A program made the position numbers and the translations under genes. This document shows, piece after piece, positions 30,466 through 39,567 of a stretch of DNA of 64,000 nucleotides; the first letter of the stretch is position 1; every line of letters begins with the position of its first letter. Source of the DNA: Microbacterium luticocti DSM 19459. Lineage in GTDB: Bacteria; Actinomycetota; Actinomycetes; Actinomycetales; Microbacteriaceae. Where the stretch lies: positions 62,001 through 126,000 of the forward strand of contig NZ_AULS01000005.1 of the NCBI RefSeq assembly GCF_000422405.1. The letters run 5' to 3'. The notes under the pieces were generated by a model that did no database searches, was not told the origin of the DNA, and saw only the letters and a program-made list of their open reading frames with translations.

Positions 30466-30509
30466 GTCTGTCCCGAGACGGATGCGGGTCTGTCGCAGGA
30501 CGGACGCGC
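30466..30509. promoter_or_regulatory. Two 22-bp direct repeats upstream of the kinase operon
   Basis: Units 30466-30487 and 30488-30509 agree at 17 of 22 positions and both begin GTCTGTC. They lie just upstream of where a -35 box should be, a usual place for a response-regulator site. Together with the -10 box they are the only structure seen in this divergent 166-bp gap. Confidence 0.45.
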
Positions 30510-30527
30510 CCGTCGCCGCCCAGGCAG

Positions 30528-30539
30528 TACCGTGAACGC
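30528..30539 (+). promoter_or_regulatory. -10 box of a leaderless promoter for the kinase gene
   Basis: TACCGT at 30528-30533 lies six bases before the ATG at 30540. Confidence 0.45.
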
Positions 30540-31739
30540 ATGGACGGCGAGCGCCGAGGCTGGTGGGCGCGGCACGGGCGGGACGTCGTGTACGACGTGG
30601 CGCCGCCGGCGGTGCTGCTCGCGCTGGGGCTGCTCGACGTCTTCACCGGCGCGTTCGCCATCCCGGTGGGCGACGCCCCGACGGTGACCGCGTTGATCCC
30701 GGGTGCGCTCTGCTGTGCGGCGCTGCTGTTGCGGCGGCGGTGGCCGCTGGCCGTGCTCGTCGCGATCCTGCTGTTGGTGTTCGTGCCGCCGCTGGTGTGG
30801 CCGACCTCGCTGACCTACTGGGACGAGTTCGCGGTGTGGCTGATCGCGACGTACTCGTGCGCGCGGCACCTGCGGCTGCGGTGGGCGCTGATCGGCCTGG
30901 CGCTGAGCGCGGCGGGCATGGTGGTGCTGCCGTGGGAGTTCGCCGAGCTGCGCGACGCCGGCGACGTCGTCTACAACTCGTTCCTGGTCGCGGCCGCGTT
31001 CGCGCTCGGGCTGCTGACCCGCAGCTGGGCGGCGTACCGGCTGCGCGCCGTGCAGGAGGCGGCCGAACGGGCGGTCGCCGAGGACCGGGCGCGCCGCCGC
31101 GAGCGCACTCGCATCGCCCGCGAGCTGCACGACGTGATCTCGCACACCATCACGGTGATCGTGCTGCAGGCCGGCGGCGCGAGGCTCGCCGCCGCGCACG
31201 ATCCGCAGGCCGCGGTCGAGGCGCTCGGCCGCATCGAACGGCTCGGGCAGGACTCGCTCGGCGAGCTGCGCACGCTGCTCGCGGTGCTCGACGACGCGGG
31301 CGCCGATGATCGGGCGGGCGAGGGGACGGATGCCGCGGCCGCCGCGCCGCAGCCGGTCCTCGCCGATCTGCCTGGGCTCGTGCAGCGGATGCGGGGGCTC
31401 GGCCTTCCGGTGCGGCTGCATGTCGACGCCGGGCTCGGGCAGGTTGCCGCCGGGGTGCAGCTGGCGGGCTACCGGGTCGTGCAGGAGGGGCTCACGAACG
31501 TGCTCAAGCACGCCGGAGCGGTCGAGACCGACGTGAGCGTGCGGCGCGAGCTCTCGGGCGGGCTGTGCGTGCAGGTGTCCAGCGCGCCGGGGCGGGCCGC
31601 GGCATCCGTCCCCGGCGGAAACCGGGGACTGGCCGGCCTGCGCGAGCGGGTGGCGGCGCTCGGCGGCACGCTCGAGGCGCGGCCGCGCCCGGACGGCGGC
31701 TTCGTCATCACGGCGGGGCTCCCGGAGCGGCCGGCATGA
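30540..31739 (+). CDS. Two-component sensor histidine kinase, NarL-partner type
   Basis: A 399-residue kinase. The first 160 residues hold about five hydrophobic segments forming a membrane sensor without a large outside domain. The HisKA_3 box RTRIARELHDVISHTITVIV contains the phospho-accepting His, and the ATPase part shows YRVVQEGLTNVLKHA and NRGLAGLRERVAALGG. It would phosphorylate the LuxR-type regulator that overlaps it by 4 bp. The signal is unknown; kinases of this build often sense envelope stress or antibiotics. Confidence 0.93.
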   Translation: MDGERRGWWARHGRDVVYDVAPPAVLLALGLLDVFTGAFAIPVGDAPTVTALIPGALCCAALLLRRRWPLAVLVAILLLVFVPPLVWPTSLTYWDEFAVWLIATYSCARHLRLRWALIGLALSAAGMVVLPWEFAELRDAGDVVYNSFLVAAAFALGLLTRSWAAYRLRAVQEAAERAVAEDRARRRERTRIARELHDVISHTITVIVLQAGGARLAAAHDPQAAVEALGRIERLGQDSLGELRTLLAVLDDAGADDRAGEGTDAAAAAPQPVLADLPGLVQRMRGLGLPVRLHVDAGLGQVAAGVQLAGYRVVQEGLTNVLKHAGAVETDVSVRRELSGGLCVQVSSAPGRAAASVPGGNRGLAGLRERVAALGGTLEARPRPDGGFVITAGLPERPA

Positions 31740-32404
31740 TCTCGGTCGCGATCGTCGACGATCAGCCCCTCATCCGAGCGGGGCTGCGCATGGCGGTGGA
31801 GTCGCAGCCCGACCTGCGCCTGGCCGGCGAGGGTGCGGACGGCGCCGAGGCGATCGCGCTGGCCCGCGCGCACCGGCCCGACGTGATGCTGCTGGACGTC
31901 CGGATGCCGGGCGTCGACGGCATCCGCGCCGTCCCCGGCATCCTCGCGGCCGCCCCCGCGACCCGGGTGGTGATGCTCACCACGTTCGACCTGGACGAGT
32001 ACGTGTACGCCGCGCTGCGCGCGGGGGCGAGCGCGTTCCTGCTGAAGGACGCCGGCCCCGAGCAGATCATCGCCGCGATCCGGCAGGTCGCGGGCGGCGA
32101 CCTGCTGCTGGCGCCGGCGCTGACCCGTCGCCTGGTCGAGGAGTACGTGGCGCGTGCGCCGCACGCGACCGACGACGGGCGGCTCGCCGCGCTCACCGAG
32201 CGGGAAAGGGACGTGCTGGCCGCGCTCGCGCAGGGGCTGAGCAACGTCGAGATCGGGGCGCGGCTGCACGTGTCGGAAGGCACCGTGAAGACGCACGTCA
32301 GCCGCATCCTGTCCAAGCTCGGGCTGCGCGACCGGGTGCAGGCGGTGATCGCCGCCTACGAGCTCGGGCTCGTGGTGCCCGGCGGTGGTCACCCGCCCAG
32401 GTGA
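31736..32404 (+). CDS. Two-component response regulator, NarL/LuxR family
   Basis: A 222-residue regulator. The receiver domain has the acidic pocket VDDQPLIR, the phospho-Asp in VMLLDVRMPGVDG and Lys in FLLKDAGPE. The output domain is a LuxR helix-turn-helix (LTERERDVLAALAQGLSNVE, then VKTHVSRILSKLGLRDR). Its start overlaps the kinase gene by 4 bp, so they are a cognate pair. The direct repeats at 30466-30509 are candidate binding sites for autoregulation. Confidence 0.95.
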   Translation: MISVAIVDDQPLIRAGLRMAVESQPDLRLAGEGADGAEAIALARAHRPDVMLLDVRMPGVDGIRAVPGILAAAPATRVVMLTTFDLDEYVYAALRAGASAFLLKDAGPEQIIAAIRQVAGGDLLLAPALTRRLVEEYVARAPHATDDGRLAALTERERDVLAALAQGLSNVEIGARLHVSEGTVKTHVSRILSKLGLRDRVQAVIAAYELGLVVPGGGHPPR

Positions 32405-32439
32405 CGCAGGTGCGGGTCCGCGTGCAGGGCGCCGGGCCG

Positions 32440-32594
32440 CGGCATCCGTCGACGTCACACGACTGCGCCTGATATCGGCGACTGCGCCGTCGATCGGTGG
32501 CGCAGTCGCAGCGAACAGGCGCAGATGTGTGAACGGGGCGCAGCGAAGAGGCGCGGTCGTGTGAACGGCACCGGGTTCAGGATGCCACGGCCCG
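32440..32594. repeat. REP-like nested palindrome, copy 2
   Basis: It matches copy 1 (29493-29612) over almost its full length and orientation, including the perfect inner arms GCGACTGCGCC and GGCGCAGTCGC. It carries an extra internal tandem duplication with a period of 32 bp (units 32508-32539 and from 32540). It sits between the response-regulator gene and the DUF1990 gene. Confidence 0.85.
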
Positions 32595-32638
32595 CGCGTG
32601 CACGCGGCTCTCAGCGTCGCCTCGCTAGGCTGAACCCC

Positions 32639-33289
32639 ATGCGTCGAGGGACCTTCCGTGATGAGACGGTGGACTACGCAGCCGTCGGAGCGACGCAGGC
32701 GCCCGATCTCATGCAGTACCCGCCGGAGCGCAGTCGCCCCGCGCAGGAGTCCTGGCGCATCGGCAGCGGCGAAGAGCGCTTTCGCACCGCGTCGGACGCC
32801 CTGCTGTCGTGGCGCGCCCAACGCGACGGCGGACTCTCGGTCTCGGATGTGCGGCCGGCGGCCGGACCGATGTACTCGGGGGTGAGCTTCGACGCCGAGG
32901 GGCACCCGATCGCGCCCAGCAAGCTCGAGGCCGACCAGCGCTTCGACGCCGACGGCACGCCGTGGGTCGGCTCGGGCACCACGATCCGCCTGCACGGCCG
33001 CGTCGCCGGCCTGCGGGCCGACGCCGAGCTGCGGGTCATCTTCGCGATCGAAGAGCCGCGCCGCGTCGGGTTCGCGCTCGGCACCGTCGGCGACTCGGTC
33101 GTCAGCGGCGAAGAGTCGTTCATGGTCGACTGGTACGAGAACGACGAGGTCTGGTTCACGGTGCGTGCGTTCGACGCGCCGCGCGCCGTGCTGTACAAGG
33201 TGCTGCCGCCCCTGATCACCCGCCGTCGCAAGGCCCTGTTCCAGCGGTACCTGCGCGCGATCTCGCCGCTGTACGCCACGCCGGCCTGA
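32639..33289 (+). CDS. DUF1990 family protein
   Basis: A 216-residue soluble protein of the DUF1990 family: VDYAAVGATQAPDLMQYPP near the start, RIGSGEERFRTASDALLSWR, then VIFAIEEPRRVGFALGTV and SGEESFMVDW. The fold is thought to resemble lipid/START-like barrels but no reaction is known. A TAGGCT -10 box at 32626-32631 leaves seven bases before the ATG. The stop shares one base with the hemW start (TGATG), so the two are coupled. Confidence 0.85.
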   Translation: MRRGTFRDETVDYAAVGATQAPDLMQYPPERSRPAQESWRIGSGEERFRTASDALLSWRAQRDGGLSVSDVRPAAGPMYSGVSFDAEGHPIAPSKLEADQRFDADGTPWVGSGTTIRLHGRVAGLRADAELRVIFAIEEPRRVGFALGTVGDSVVSGEESFMVDWYENDEVWFTVRAFDAPRAVLYKVLPPLITRRRKALFQRYLRAISPLYATPA

Positions 33290-34506
33290 TGGGCTCCGCG
33301 CTTCCGCTCGGCGATCCGGCCCCCGCCGACGGCGCCCTGCCCGCCGACCTGCCGATCGACGTACACGCGCCCTTCGGCGCGTACCTGCACGTGCCGTTCT
33401 GCCGGGTGCGCTGCGGCTACTGCGACTTCAACACCTACACCGCCACCGAGCTGCGCGGCGCCCGCCAGGACCAGTACGCCGACACCCTGTTGCGCGAGGT
33501 CGACCTGGCCCGGCGCGTACTGGCCGACGCCGACGCGCTGCGCCCGGCATCCACCGTCTTTCTCGGCGGCGGCACGCCGACGCTGTTGCCGCCGGGCGAC
33601 CTGGCCCGCATGCTCGACGGTGTGCGCGACGCGTTCGGGCTCGCGCCCGACGCCGAGGTCACGGTCGAAGCCAACCCCGACACGGTGACGGATGCCACGG
33701 CCACCGCGCTCGCAGACGCCGGGGTCACCCGGCTCTCGATCGGCATGCAGTCCGCCGTACCGCACGTGCTGGCGGCCCTGGACCGCACCCACGACCCGGC
33801 GAACGTGAGCACCGCCGTGGCCGCCGCCCGTGCCGCCGGGCTCGACGTCAGTTGCGACCTGATCTACGGCGCTCCGGGCGAGACGCTCGACGACTGGCGC
33901 GTTTCGCTCGAGACCGCGATCGCCCTGGCGCCCGACCACGTCTCGGCGTACGCGCTCATCGTCGAGGACGGCACCAAGCTGGCCCGGCAGATCCGCCGCG
34001 GCGAGGCGCCCGCGCCCGACGACGACCTGCAGGCCGACATGTACGAGCTGGCCGACCGGATGCTGGATGCCGCGGGCTTCGCCTGGTACGAGGTGTCGAA
34101 CTGGGCGCGCGGCGACGCGCACCGCTCCCGCCACAACCTCGCCTACTGGCGCGGGCACGACTGGTGGGGCTTCGGGCCGGGCGCCCACAGCCACGTCGCG
34201 GGCCTGCGCTGGTGGAACGTGAAGCACCCGGCCGCCTACGCGCAGCGGCTGACGGCCGGTGACTCCCCGGCCGCGGGGCGGGAGCGGCCGGATGCGCACG
34301 CCCGCCGACTCGAGCAGGTGCTGCTACGCACCCGCATCCGGGAGGGGATGCCGGTCGCCGAGCTCGCCGACGACCGGCGGCAGGCCGTGGCATCCCTCAT
34401 CGCCGTCGGCCTCGTCGACGGCGCCGCCGCCGTCCGGGGGCGGATCGTGCCGACGCTGAAGGGCCGGCTGCTGGCGGATGCCGTCGTCCGGGCGCTCACG
34501 GACTGA
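33289..34506 (+). CDS. hemW: Radical SAM heme chaperone HemW
   Basis: A 405-residue radical SAM protein. The [4Fe-4S]/SAM motif is CRVRCGYCDFNTY (CxxxCxxC), followed by FLGGGTPTLL and SIGMQSAVPHVL. The C-terminal HemN-like domain is complete (VEDGTKLARQI, YEVSNWARG, FGPGAHSHV). HemW proteins act as heme chaperones rather than coproporphyrinogen dehydrogenases, since they lack the extra N-terminal motif of HemN. It precedes hrcA-dnaJ, a frequent actinobacterial and Firmicute order. Confidence 0.93.
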   Translation: MGSALPLGDPAPADGALPADLPIDVHAPFGAYLHVPFCRVRCGYCDFNTYTATELRGARQDQYADTLLREVDLARRVLADADALRPASTVFLGGGTPTLLPPGDLARMLDGVRDAFGLAPDAEVTVEANPDTVTDATATALADAGVTRLSIGMQSAVPHVLAALDRTHDPANVSTAVAAARAAGLDVSCDLIYGAPGETLDDWRVSLETAIALAPDHVSAYALIVEDGTKLARQIRRGEAPAPDDDLQADMYELADRMLDAAGFAWYEVSNWARGDAHRSRHNLAYWRGHDWWGFGPGAHSHVAGLRWWNVKHPAAYAQRLTAGDSPAAGRERPDAHARRLEQVLLRTRIREGMPVAELADDRRQAVASLIAVGLVDGAAAVRGRIVPTLKGRLLADAVVRALTD

Positions 34507-34621
34507 TCCGACCGACGCGACCGACCTAACGAGCCCAGGGACCGGGGTGAGTCGGCCGGGCTGCGCCGGCCGAGCAGACGCAGCCGCCTGCGCGCTTCAG
34601 CGAGTGCACCGCCGCACTCGG

Positions 34622-34653
34622 TAGAATTGGCAGTCAGAACGGGTGAGTGCCAG
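34622..34653 (+). promoter_or_regulatory. CIRCE operator overlapping the hrcA promoter
   Basis: TTGGCAGTC (34627-34635), a nine-base spacer, and GAGTGCCAG (34645-34653) match the CIRCE inverted repeat bound by HrcA. The -10 box TAGAAT (34622-34627) touches the left arm, so bound repressor would cover the transcription start. Just upstream, CGAGTGC and GCACTCG (34601-34620) form a further 7-bp dyad made of CIRCE-like half sites in reversed order. Confidence 0.85.
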
Positions 34654-34671
34654 CAGAGCGGAGGGAGCGCC

Positions 34672-35706
34672 ATGGTCAGCGAACGCGGACTGCAGGTCCT
34701 CCAGGCCATCGTGCAGGACTACGTGGAGACGCGCGAACCGGTCGCCAGCAAGAGCATCGTCGACCGGCATGCCTTCGGCGTGTCGGCGGCGACGATCCGC
34801 AACGACATGGCGCTGCTCGAGGACGAACAGCTCATCGCCGCCCCGCACACCTCGTCGGGCCGCGTGCCCACCGACAAGGGCTACCGGGTGTTCGTCGATC
34901 ACCTCGCGCGCATCCGCCCGCTCACGTCCGCCCAGCAGACGGCGATCACCACCTTCCTGGACGGTTCGGCAGACCTCGACGATGTGCTCGCCCGCACGGT
35001 GCGGGCCCTCACCCGGCTGACCGGGCAGGTCGCGATCGTGCAGTACCCGTCGTTCGCGCAGGCGAACGTCTCGCACGTCGAGATCGTCGATCTGGGCGGG
35101 CGGCTTCTGGTGATCGTCGTCACCGACACCGGGCGGGTCTCGCAGCGGATCATCCCGCTGCCCGACGGGCTCGATGAGGGCGACATCGCCCAGCTGCGGG
35201 CCCGTGTCTCGGTTGTGGTCACCGGCCGCAGCGTGCGCGACGGCGCGCAGACGGTCGCGGCCACCCTGGCCGAGCCCGCGTCGCCCACCCGGCTGGGCGG
35301 AGCGCTCGAGGCCGTGCTGCGCGTGGTCGGCGAAGAACTCGAGGAGTTCCGCCAGGACCGGCTCATCATGGGCGGCACGGCGAACCTCGCCCGCAGCGAA
35401 GCCGACTTCCGCGGCAGCATCTACCCGCTGCTCGAGGCGATCGAAGAGCAGGTCACGCTGCTGCGGTTGATGAGCGAGATGGTCGCCGACCATGAGGGCC
35501 TGGCCGCGTCGATCGGACGCGAGAACGAACCGTTCGGACTGGCCGAGGCATCCATCGTCACCGGAGACTACGACGCCACCGGCTCCCGCGCCCGCGTGGG
35601 CGTGCTGGGGCCCACGCGCATGGACTACCCGACCAATCTCGCGGCGGTGCGAGCCGTCGCGCATTATCTGAGCCGTTTGCTCGAGGACGACGACGCCTCG
35701 CACTGA
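34672..35706 (+). CDS. hrcA: Heat-inducible transcription repressor HrcA
   Basis: A 344-residue repressor of heat-shock genes. The N-terminal winged helix includes SKSIVDRHAFGVSAATIRND and the wing HTSSGRVPTDKGYRVFVD; the GAF-like dimerisation domain follows. It binds CIRCE, and one lies directly in its own promoter, so it represses itself and the following dnaJ. The ATG at 34672 is preferred over a start at 34627, which would lie inside the operator. It precedes dnaJ by 78 bp. Confidence 0.95.
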   Translation: MVSERGLQVLQAIVQDYVETREPVASKSIVDRHAFGVSAATIRNDMALLEDEQLIAAPHTSSGRVPTDKGYRVFVDHLARIRPLTSAQQTAITTFLDGSADLDDVLARTVRALTRLTGQVAIVQYPSFAQANVSHVEIVDLGGRLLVIVVTDTGRVSQRIIPLPDGLDEGDIAQLRARVSVVVTGRSVRDGAQTVAATLAEPASPTRLGGALEAVLRVVGEELEEFRQDRLIMGGTANLARSEADFRGSIYPLLEAIEEQVTLLRLMSEMVADHEGLAASIGRENEPFGLAEASIVTGDYDATGSRARVGVLGPTRMDYPTNLAAVRAVAHYLSRLLEDDDASH

Positions 35707-35784
35707 GCGGACGTCGAACGGACCGTGAGCGGACGGTGACCCCACCTATGAGACCGGGCGGCGAACCCGGGCAGGAAGGCGATT

Positions 35785-36900
35785 GTGGCTGATCAGGACC
35801 ACTACGAGGTTCTCGGCGTGTCGCGCGACGCGTCGCCGGACGAGATCAAGAAGGCGTACCGGCGCCTGGCGCGCGAACTGCACCCCGACGTGAACCCGGG
35901 GCCGGGCGCCGAAGAGAAGTTCAAGCTCGTCACGCACGCCTACGACGTGCTCAGCGACCCCGAGCAGCGCCGCCGCTATGACATGGGCGGCGACTCGCCG
36001 TTCGGTCAGGCCGGCGGATTCGGCGGCTTCGGCGACATCTTCGAGACGTTCTTCGGCGCCGCCGGCGGCGGGCGCGGTGCCCGGCCCCGGTCGCGCCGCG
36101 AGCGCGGCCAGGACGCCCTGGTGCGGGTGACGCTCGAACTGGGGGACGTCGTCTTCGGCACCCACCGTGAGATCGAGGTCGACACCGCGGTGTTGTGTGA
36201 GACCTGTGACGGCTCGTGCTGCCAGCCGGGCACGTCGCCGGTGACCTGTGAGATCTGCCACGGCACCGGCCACGTGCAGCGCACCGTGCGCAGCCTGCTC
36301 GGCAACGTGGTCACCAGCGCCCCGTGCACCGTCTGCCAGGGCTACGGCACCACCATCCCGTACCCGTGCGCCACCTGCCAGGGCCAAGGGCGGGTGCGCG
36401 CGCGTCGCACGGTCGCGGTCGACATCCCCGCCGGGGTCGAGACCGGGCTGCGGCTGCAGCTGCCCGGCTCGGGCGAGGTGGGACCGGCGGGCGGCCCGAA
36501 CGGCGACCTGTATATCGAGGTGAACGTCGCGGTGCACGAGGTGTTCAGCCGCGAGGGCGACGACCTGCTGGCCACCCTCGACGTCTCGATGCCCGACGCG
36601 ATCCTCGGCACCACGACGACGATCGAGTCCCTCGACGGCCCGGTCGACCTCGAGATCCGTCCGGGAGTGCAAAGCGGCGACGTGCTCACGATCAAGGGCC
36701 GCGGTATCACGCCGCTGCGCGGCTCACAGCGCGGCGATCTGCGGGTGGGTGTGCACGTGGTCACCCCGACTCGGCTCGACGCCAAGGAACGGGCCCTCAT
36801 CGAGGACTTCAAGCAGAAGACCAAGGCCCCCGCGCCCAAGCTCGCCGAGTTCCAGCAGGGACTGTTCGCCCGGCTGCGCGATCGGTTCCGGAACAGCTGA
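35785..36900 (+). CDS. dnaJ: Chaperone DnaJ
   Basis: A 371-residue type I Hsp40. The J domain has HPD in ELHPDVNPG, a short Gly/Phe-rich stretch follows, then four zinc-binding repeats ([32 protein letters not shown]) and the substrate-binding C-terminal domains. The first repeat ends in Cys instead of Gly, a slight departure from CxxCxGxG. It hands unfolded proteins to DnaK. GTG 35785 follows GGAAGG. Located directly after hrcA, this is the DnaJ2-type copy typical of actinobacteria. Confidence 0.95.
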   Translation: MADQDHYEVLGVSRDASPDEIKKAYRRLARELHPDVNPGPGAEEKFKLVTHAYDVLSDPEQRRRYDMGGDSPFGQAGGFGGFGDIFETFFGAAGGGRGARPRSRRERGQDALVRVTLELGDVVFGTHREIEVDTAVLCETCDGSCCQPGTSPVTCEICHGTGHVQRTVRSLLGNVVTSAPCTVCQGYGTTIPYPCATCQGQGRVRARRTVAVDIPAGVETGLRLQLPGSGEVGPAGGPNGDLYIEVNVAVHEVFSREGDDLLATLDVSMPDAILGTTTTIESLDGPVDLEIRPGVQSGDVLTIKGRGITPLRGSQRGDLRVGVHVVTPTRLDAKERALIEDFKQKTKAPAPKLAEFQQGLFARLRDRFRNS

Positions 36901-36903
36901 GCG

Positions 36904-37641
36904 ATGGCCCTGCACTTCGTGACGACGGATGCCACGGCCGCGGCCGTCGGCGATGTGGTCACGCTCACCGGGGCCGAGGCGCACCATGCCAGTGCGGTGC
37001 GCCGGGTGCGTGCCGGTGAGCAGGTCACCCTCGGCGACGGGCACGGGGTGTGGCTGACCGGTCGGTGCACGAAGGCGGACCCGAAGCAGGTCGAGGTGCA
37101 GGTCACCGGCCGCCGGCAGGTGCCGGCCGCCTCACCGCGGATCGTGCTCGTGCAGGCCCTGGCCAAGGGTGACCGCGACGAAATGGCCGTGCAGGCGGCC
37201 ACCGAGCTCGGCGTCGACGGCATCGTGCCGTGGCAGGCGGCGCGCAGCGTGTCGCGGTGGGACGCCGCCAAGGCCGCCAAAGGTCGGGCTCGGTGGCAGA
37301 CGATCGTGCGCGAGGCCGCCAAGCAGGCCCACCGGGCGTGGATCCCCGAGGTGGCCGAGGTCGCCACGACCCGTCAGATCGCGGCTTCGGCTGCGGCATC
37401 CCGTGTGCTCGTGCTCGAACCGACCGGCCGGGTGCGCCTGTCGACGCTGGAGTGGGAACCCGGCGACACCCGCGACATCGTGCTCGTGGTCGGGCCCGAA
37501 GGCGGCATCGCCGACGACGAGCTCGCCGTGCTGGCCGACGCCGGAGCCGCGCCCGTCGTGCTCGGCGACACCGTGCTGCGCACCTCGACCGCGGGCCCGG
37601 CCGCCCTGGCCGTGCTCAACGCCCGCCTGGGCCGCTGGTGA
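36904..37641 (+). CDS. rsmE: 16S rRNA (uracil1498-N3)-methyltransferase
   Basis: A 245-residue SPOUT methyltransferase that methylates U1498 of 16S rRNA. The N-terminal PUA-like part has LTGAEAHHASAVRRVRAGE; the trefoil-knot SAM site is VVGPEGGIADDEL and LGDTVLRTSTAGPAAL. It starts 3 bp after the dnaJ stop, part of the conserved dnaJ-rsmE order. Confidence 0.94.
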   Translation: MALHFVTTDATAAAVGDVVTLTGAEAHHASAVRRVRAGEQVTLGDGHGVWLTGRCTKADPKQVEVQVTGRRQVPAASPRIVLVQALAKGDRDEMAVQAATELGVDGIVPWQAARSVSRWDAAKAAKGRARWQTIVREAAKQAHRAWIPEVAEVATTRQIAASAAASRVLVLEPTGRVRLSTLEWEPGDTRDIVLVVGPEGGIADDELAVLADAGAAPVVLGDTVLRTSTAGPAALAVLNARLGRW

Positions 37642-37680
37642 GGCCCGCCCGCCGGTGACGTGGCTCATAGACTGGAGGGC

Positions 37681-38031
37681 ATGAGCGAGCCCTCGATCTT
37701 CACGCGCATCCTGAACGGCGAGATCCCCTCCGAGATCATCGCCGAGACGGACACGCTGTTCGCGATCCGTGACATCGCGCCGAAGGCTCCGGTGCACCTG
37801 CTGGTGATCCCCAAGAACGCGACGTACCGCGACGTCACCGAGTTGGCCGCCGGCGACCCCGGCCTGCTCGCCGAGATGATCGCGCTGGCCAAGAAGCTCG
37901 CCGCCGAGCACGGCGACGGCGACTTCCGTCTCATCTTCAACACCGGTGCCGGTGCCGGGCAGACCGTGTTCCACGTCCACGCGCATGTGCTGGCCGGGGG
38001 CCTCGACGAGAAGAGCATGAATGCCGGATGA
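37681..38031 (+). CDS. HIT family nucleotide-binding protein
   Basis: A 116-residue histidine-triad protein: FTRILNGEIPSEIIAETDT at the start and the catalytic triad HVHAHVLAG near the end. HIT/HinT proteins hydrolyse adenosine 5'-phosphoramidates. ATG 37681 is used; TAGACT (37668-37673) lies seven bases upstream and so may give an almost leaderless transcript. Its end overlaps the phoH start by 11 bp. Confidence 0.93.
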   Translation: MSEPSIFTRILNGEIPSEIIAETDTLFAIRDIAPKAPVHLLVIPKNATYRDVTELAAGDPGLLAEMIALAKKLAAEHGDGDFRLIFNTGAGAGQTVFHVHAHVLAGGLDEKSMNAG

Positions 38032-39100
38032 CGCACCCGCCGTCGAGCGGATCTACGCCGACGGCGTCGCCATGGTGCAACTGCTCGGTCCGCAGGACCG
38101 GCTGCTGCGGGTGGTGGAGCGCGAGCATCCCGACGTGGACGTGCACGTGCGTGGGAACGAGATCACCCTCACCGGGGCATCCGGCGCGGTCGCCGCCGCG
38201 CGCGAGCTCGTGCAGGAGCTGCTGGCCATGGCCCGGTCCGGGCAGGGGCTCGATCCCGTCGACGTGGTCTCGTCCAACCGCATCCTGCAGTCCGAGAGCG
38301 GGATGCGGCCCTCCGAGGTGCTCGGCGAGGTGATCATCACCTCCCGGGGCAAGGTGATCCGCCCCAAGACCGCCGGCCAGAAGGCGTACGTCGACGCGAT
38401 CGACGAGAACACCATCGTGTTCGGGATCGGACCGGCCGGCACCGGAAAGACCTACCTGGCGATGGCCAAGGCGGTGCAGGCGCTGCAGCGCAAAGAGGTC
38501 AGCCGCATCATCCTGTCGCGGCCGGCGATCGAGGCCGGGGAGCGGCTCGGGTTTCTGCCCGGCACCCTGACCGACAAGATCGACCCGTACCTGCGGCCCC
38601 TGTACGACGCGCTGAACGAGATGATGGACCCCGAACTGGTGCCCAAGCTCATCGCCACGGGGACCATCGAGGTGGCCCCACTGGCGTACATGCGGGGGCG
38701 CACCCTGAACGATTCGTTCGTCGTGCTCGACGAGGCGCAGAACACCACGCCCGAGCAGATGAAGATGTTCCTGACCCGGCTCGGGTTCGGCACCAAGATG
38801 GTCGTCACCGGCGACATCACCCAGATCGACCTGCCGCAGGGAGCGTCCGGGCTGCGCCTGGTCACCCGGGTGCTCGGCGACATCGACGACATCCACTTCT
38901 CGACGCTCACCAGCGACGACGTGGTGCGGCACACCCTGGTCGGCAAGATCGTCGACGCGTACACCGCGTACGACGAGAAGCGCCTGGCCTCCCGCCGGGA
39001 ACGCGACGAGGCCGCGGAATTCGCCAACCGTGCCGAACGGCGCCGCGCACAGCCCTCGCGCGGCCCGCACGACCATCTGCCCAAGCGAGGACGACCATGA
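38021..39100 (+). CDS. PhoH family ATPase
   Basis: A 359-residue PhoH-like protein. Residues about 20-70 form a small KH/PhoH-N module ([12 protein letters not shown]); the P-loop ATPase follows with Walker [14 protein letters not shown] and Walker [12 protein letters not shown]. It is thought to act in RNA metabolism, consistent with ybeY immediately downstream (4-bp overlap). The start at 38021 overlaps the HIT gene. Confidence 0.93.
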   Translation: MPDDAPAVERIYADGVAMVQLLGPQDRLLRVVEREHPDVDVHVRGNEITLTGASGAVAAARELVQELLAMARSGQGLDPVDVVSSNRILQSESGMRPSEVLGEVIITSRGKVIRPKTAGQKAYVDAIDENTIVFGIGPAGTGKTYLAMAKAVQALQRKEVSRIILSRPAIEAGERLGFLPGTLTDKIDPYLRPLYDALNEMMDPELVPKLIATGTIEVAPLAYMRGRTLNDSFVVLDEAQNTTPEQMKMFLTRLGFGTKMVVTGDITQIDLPQGASGLRLVTRVLGDIDDIHFSTLTSDDVVRHTLVGKIVDAYTAYDEKRLASRRERDEAAEFANRAERRRAQPSRGPHDHLPKRGRP

Positions 39101-39567
39101 CCATCGAGATCTCGAACGAATCCGGCGTCGACGTCGACGAGACCGTGCTGCTGCGGCTCATGGAGCACGACCTCGCCGAGCTGCACGTCAGCCCCGACGC
39201 CGACGTGGCGATCCTGCTGGTCGACGAAGGCGCCATGGAGGCGCTGCACGTGCAATGGATGGACGAGCCCGGGCCCACCGATGTGCTCAGCTTTCCGATG
39301 GACGAGCTGCGTCCGGGCACCGCCGAGACGCCGACCCCGCCGGGCCTCCTCGGCGACATCGTGCTGTGCCCGCAGGTCGCCGAGACCCAGGCCGCGTCGG
39401 CCGGGCACTCCACACTCGACGAACTGTTGCTGCTGACCACGCACGGCCTGCTGCACCTGCTCGGATTCGACCACGCCGAACCCGACGAGGAGCGCGAGAT
39501 GTTCGGCCTGCAGCGTGACCTGCTGTTGGGCTTCCACGCCGCCGAACGACGGCGCCGCCGCGCATGA
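39097..39567 (+). CDS. ybeY: rRNA maturation endoribonuclease YbeY
   Basis: A 156-residue metal-dependent RNase for 16S rRNA 3'-end maturation and ribosome quality control. The zinc motif is [11 protein letters not shown] (HxxxHxxxxxH), and [10 protein letters not shown] is the conserved strand before it. It overlaps phoH and the CNNM-type gene by 4 bp each, within the classic phoH-ybeY-corC-era run. Confidence 0.95.
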   Translation: MTIEISNESGVDVDETVLLRLMEHDLAELHVSPDADVAILLVDEGAMEALHVQWMDEPGPTDVLSFPMDELRPGTAETPTPPGLLGDIVLCPQVAETQAASAGHSTLDELLLLTTHGLLHLLGFDHAEPDEEREMFGLQRDLLLGFHAAERRRRRA

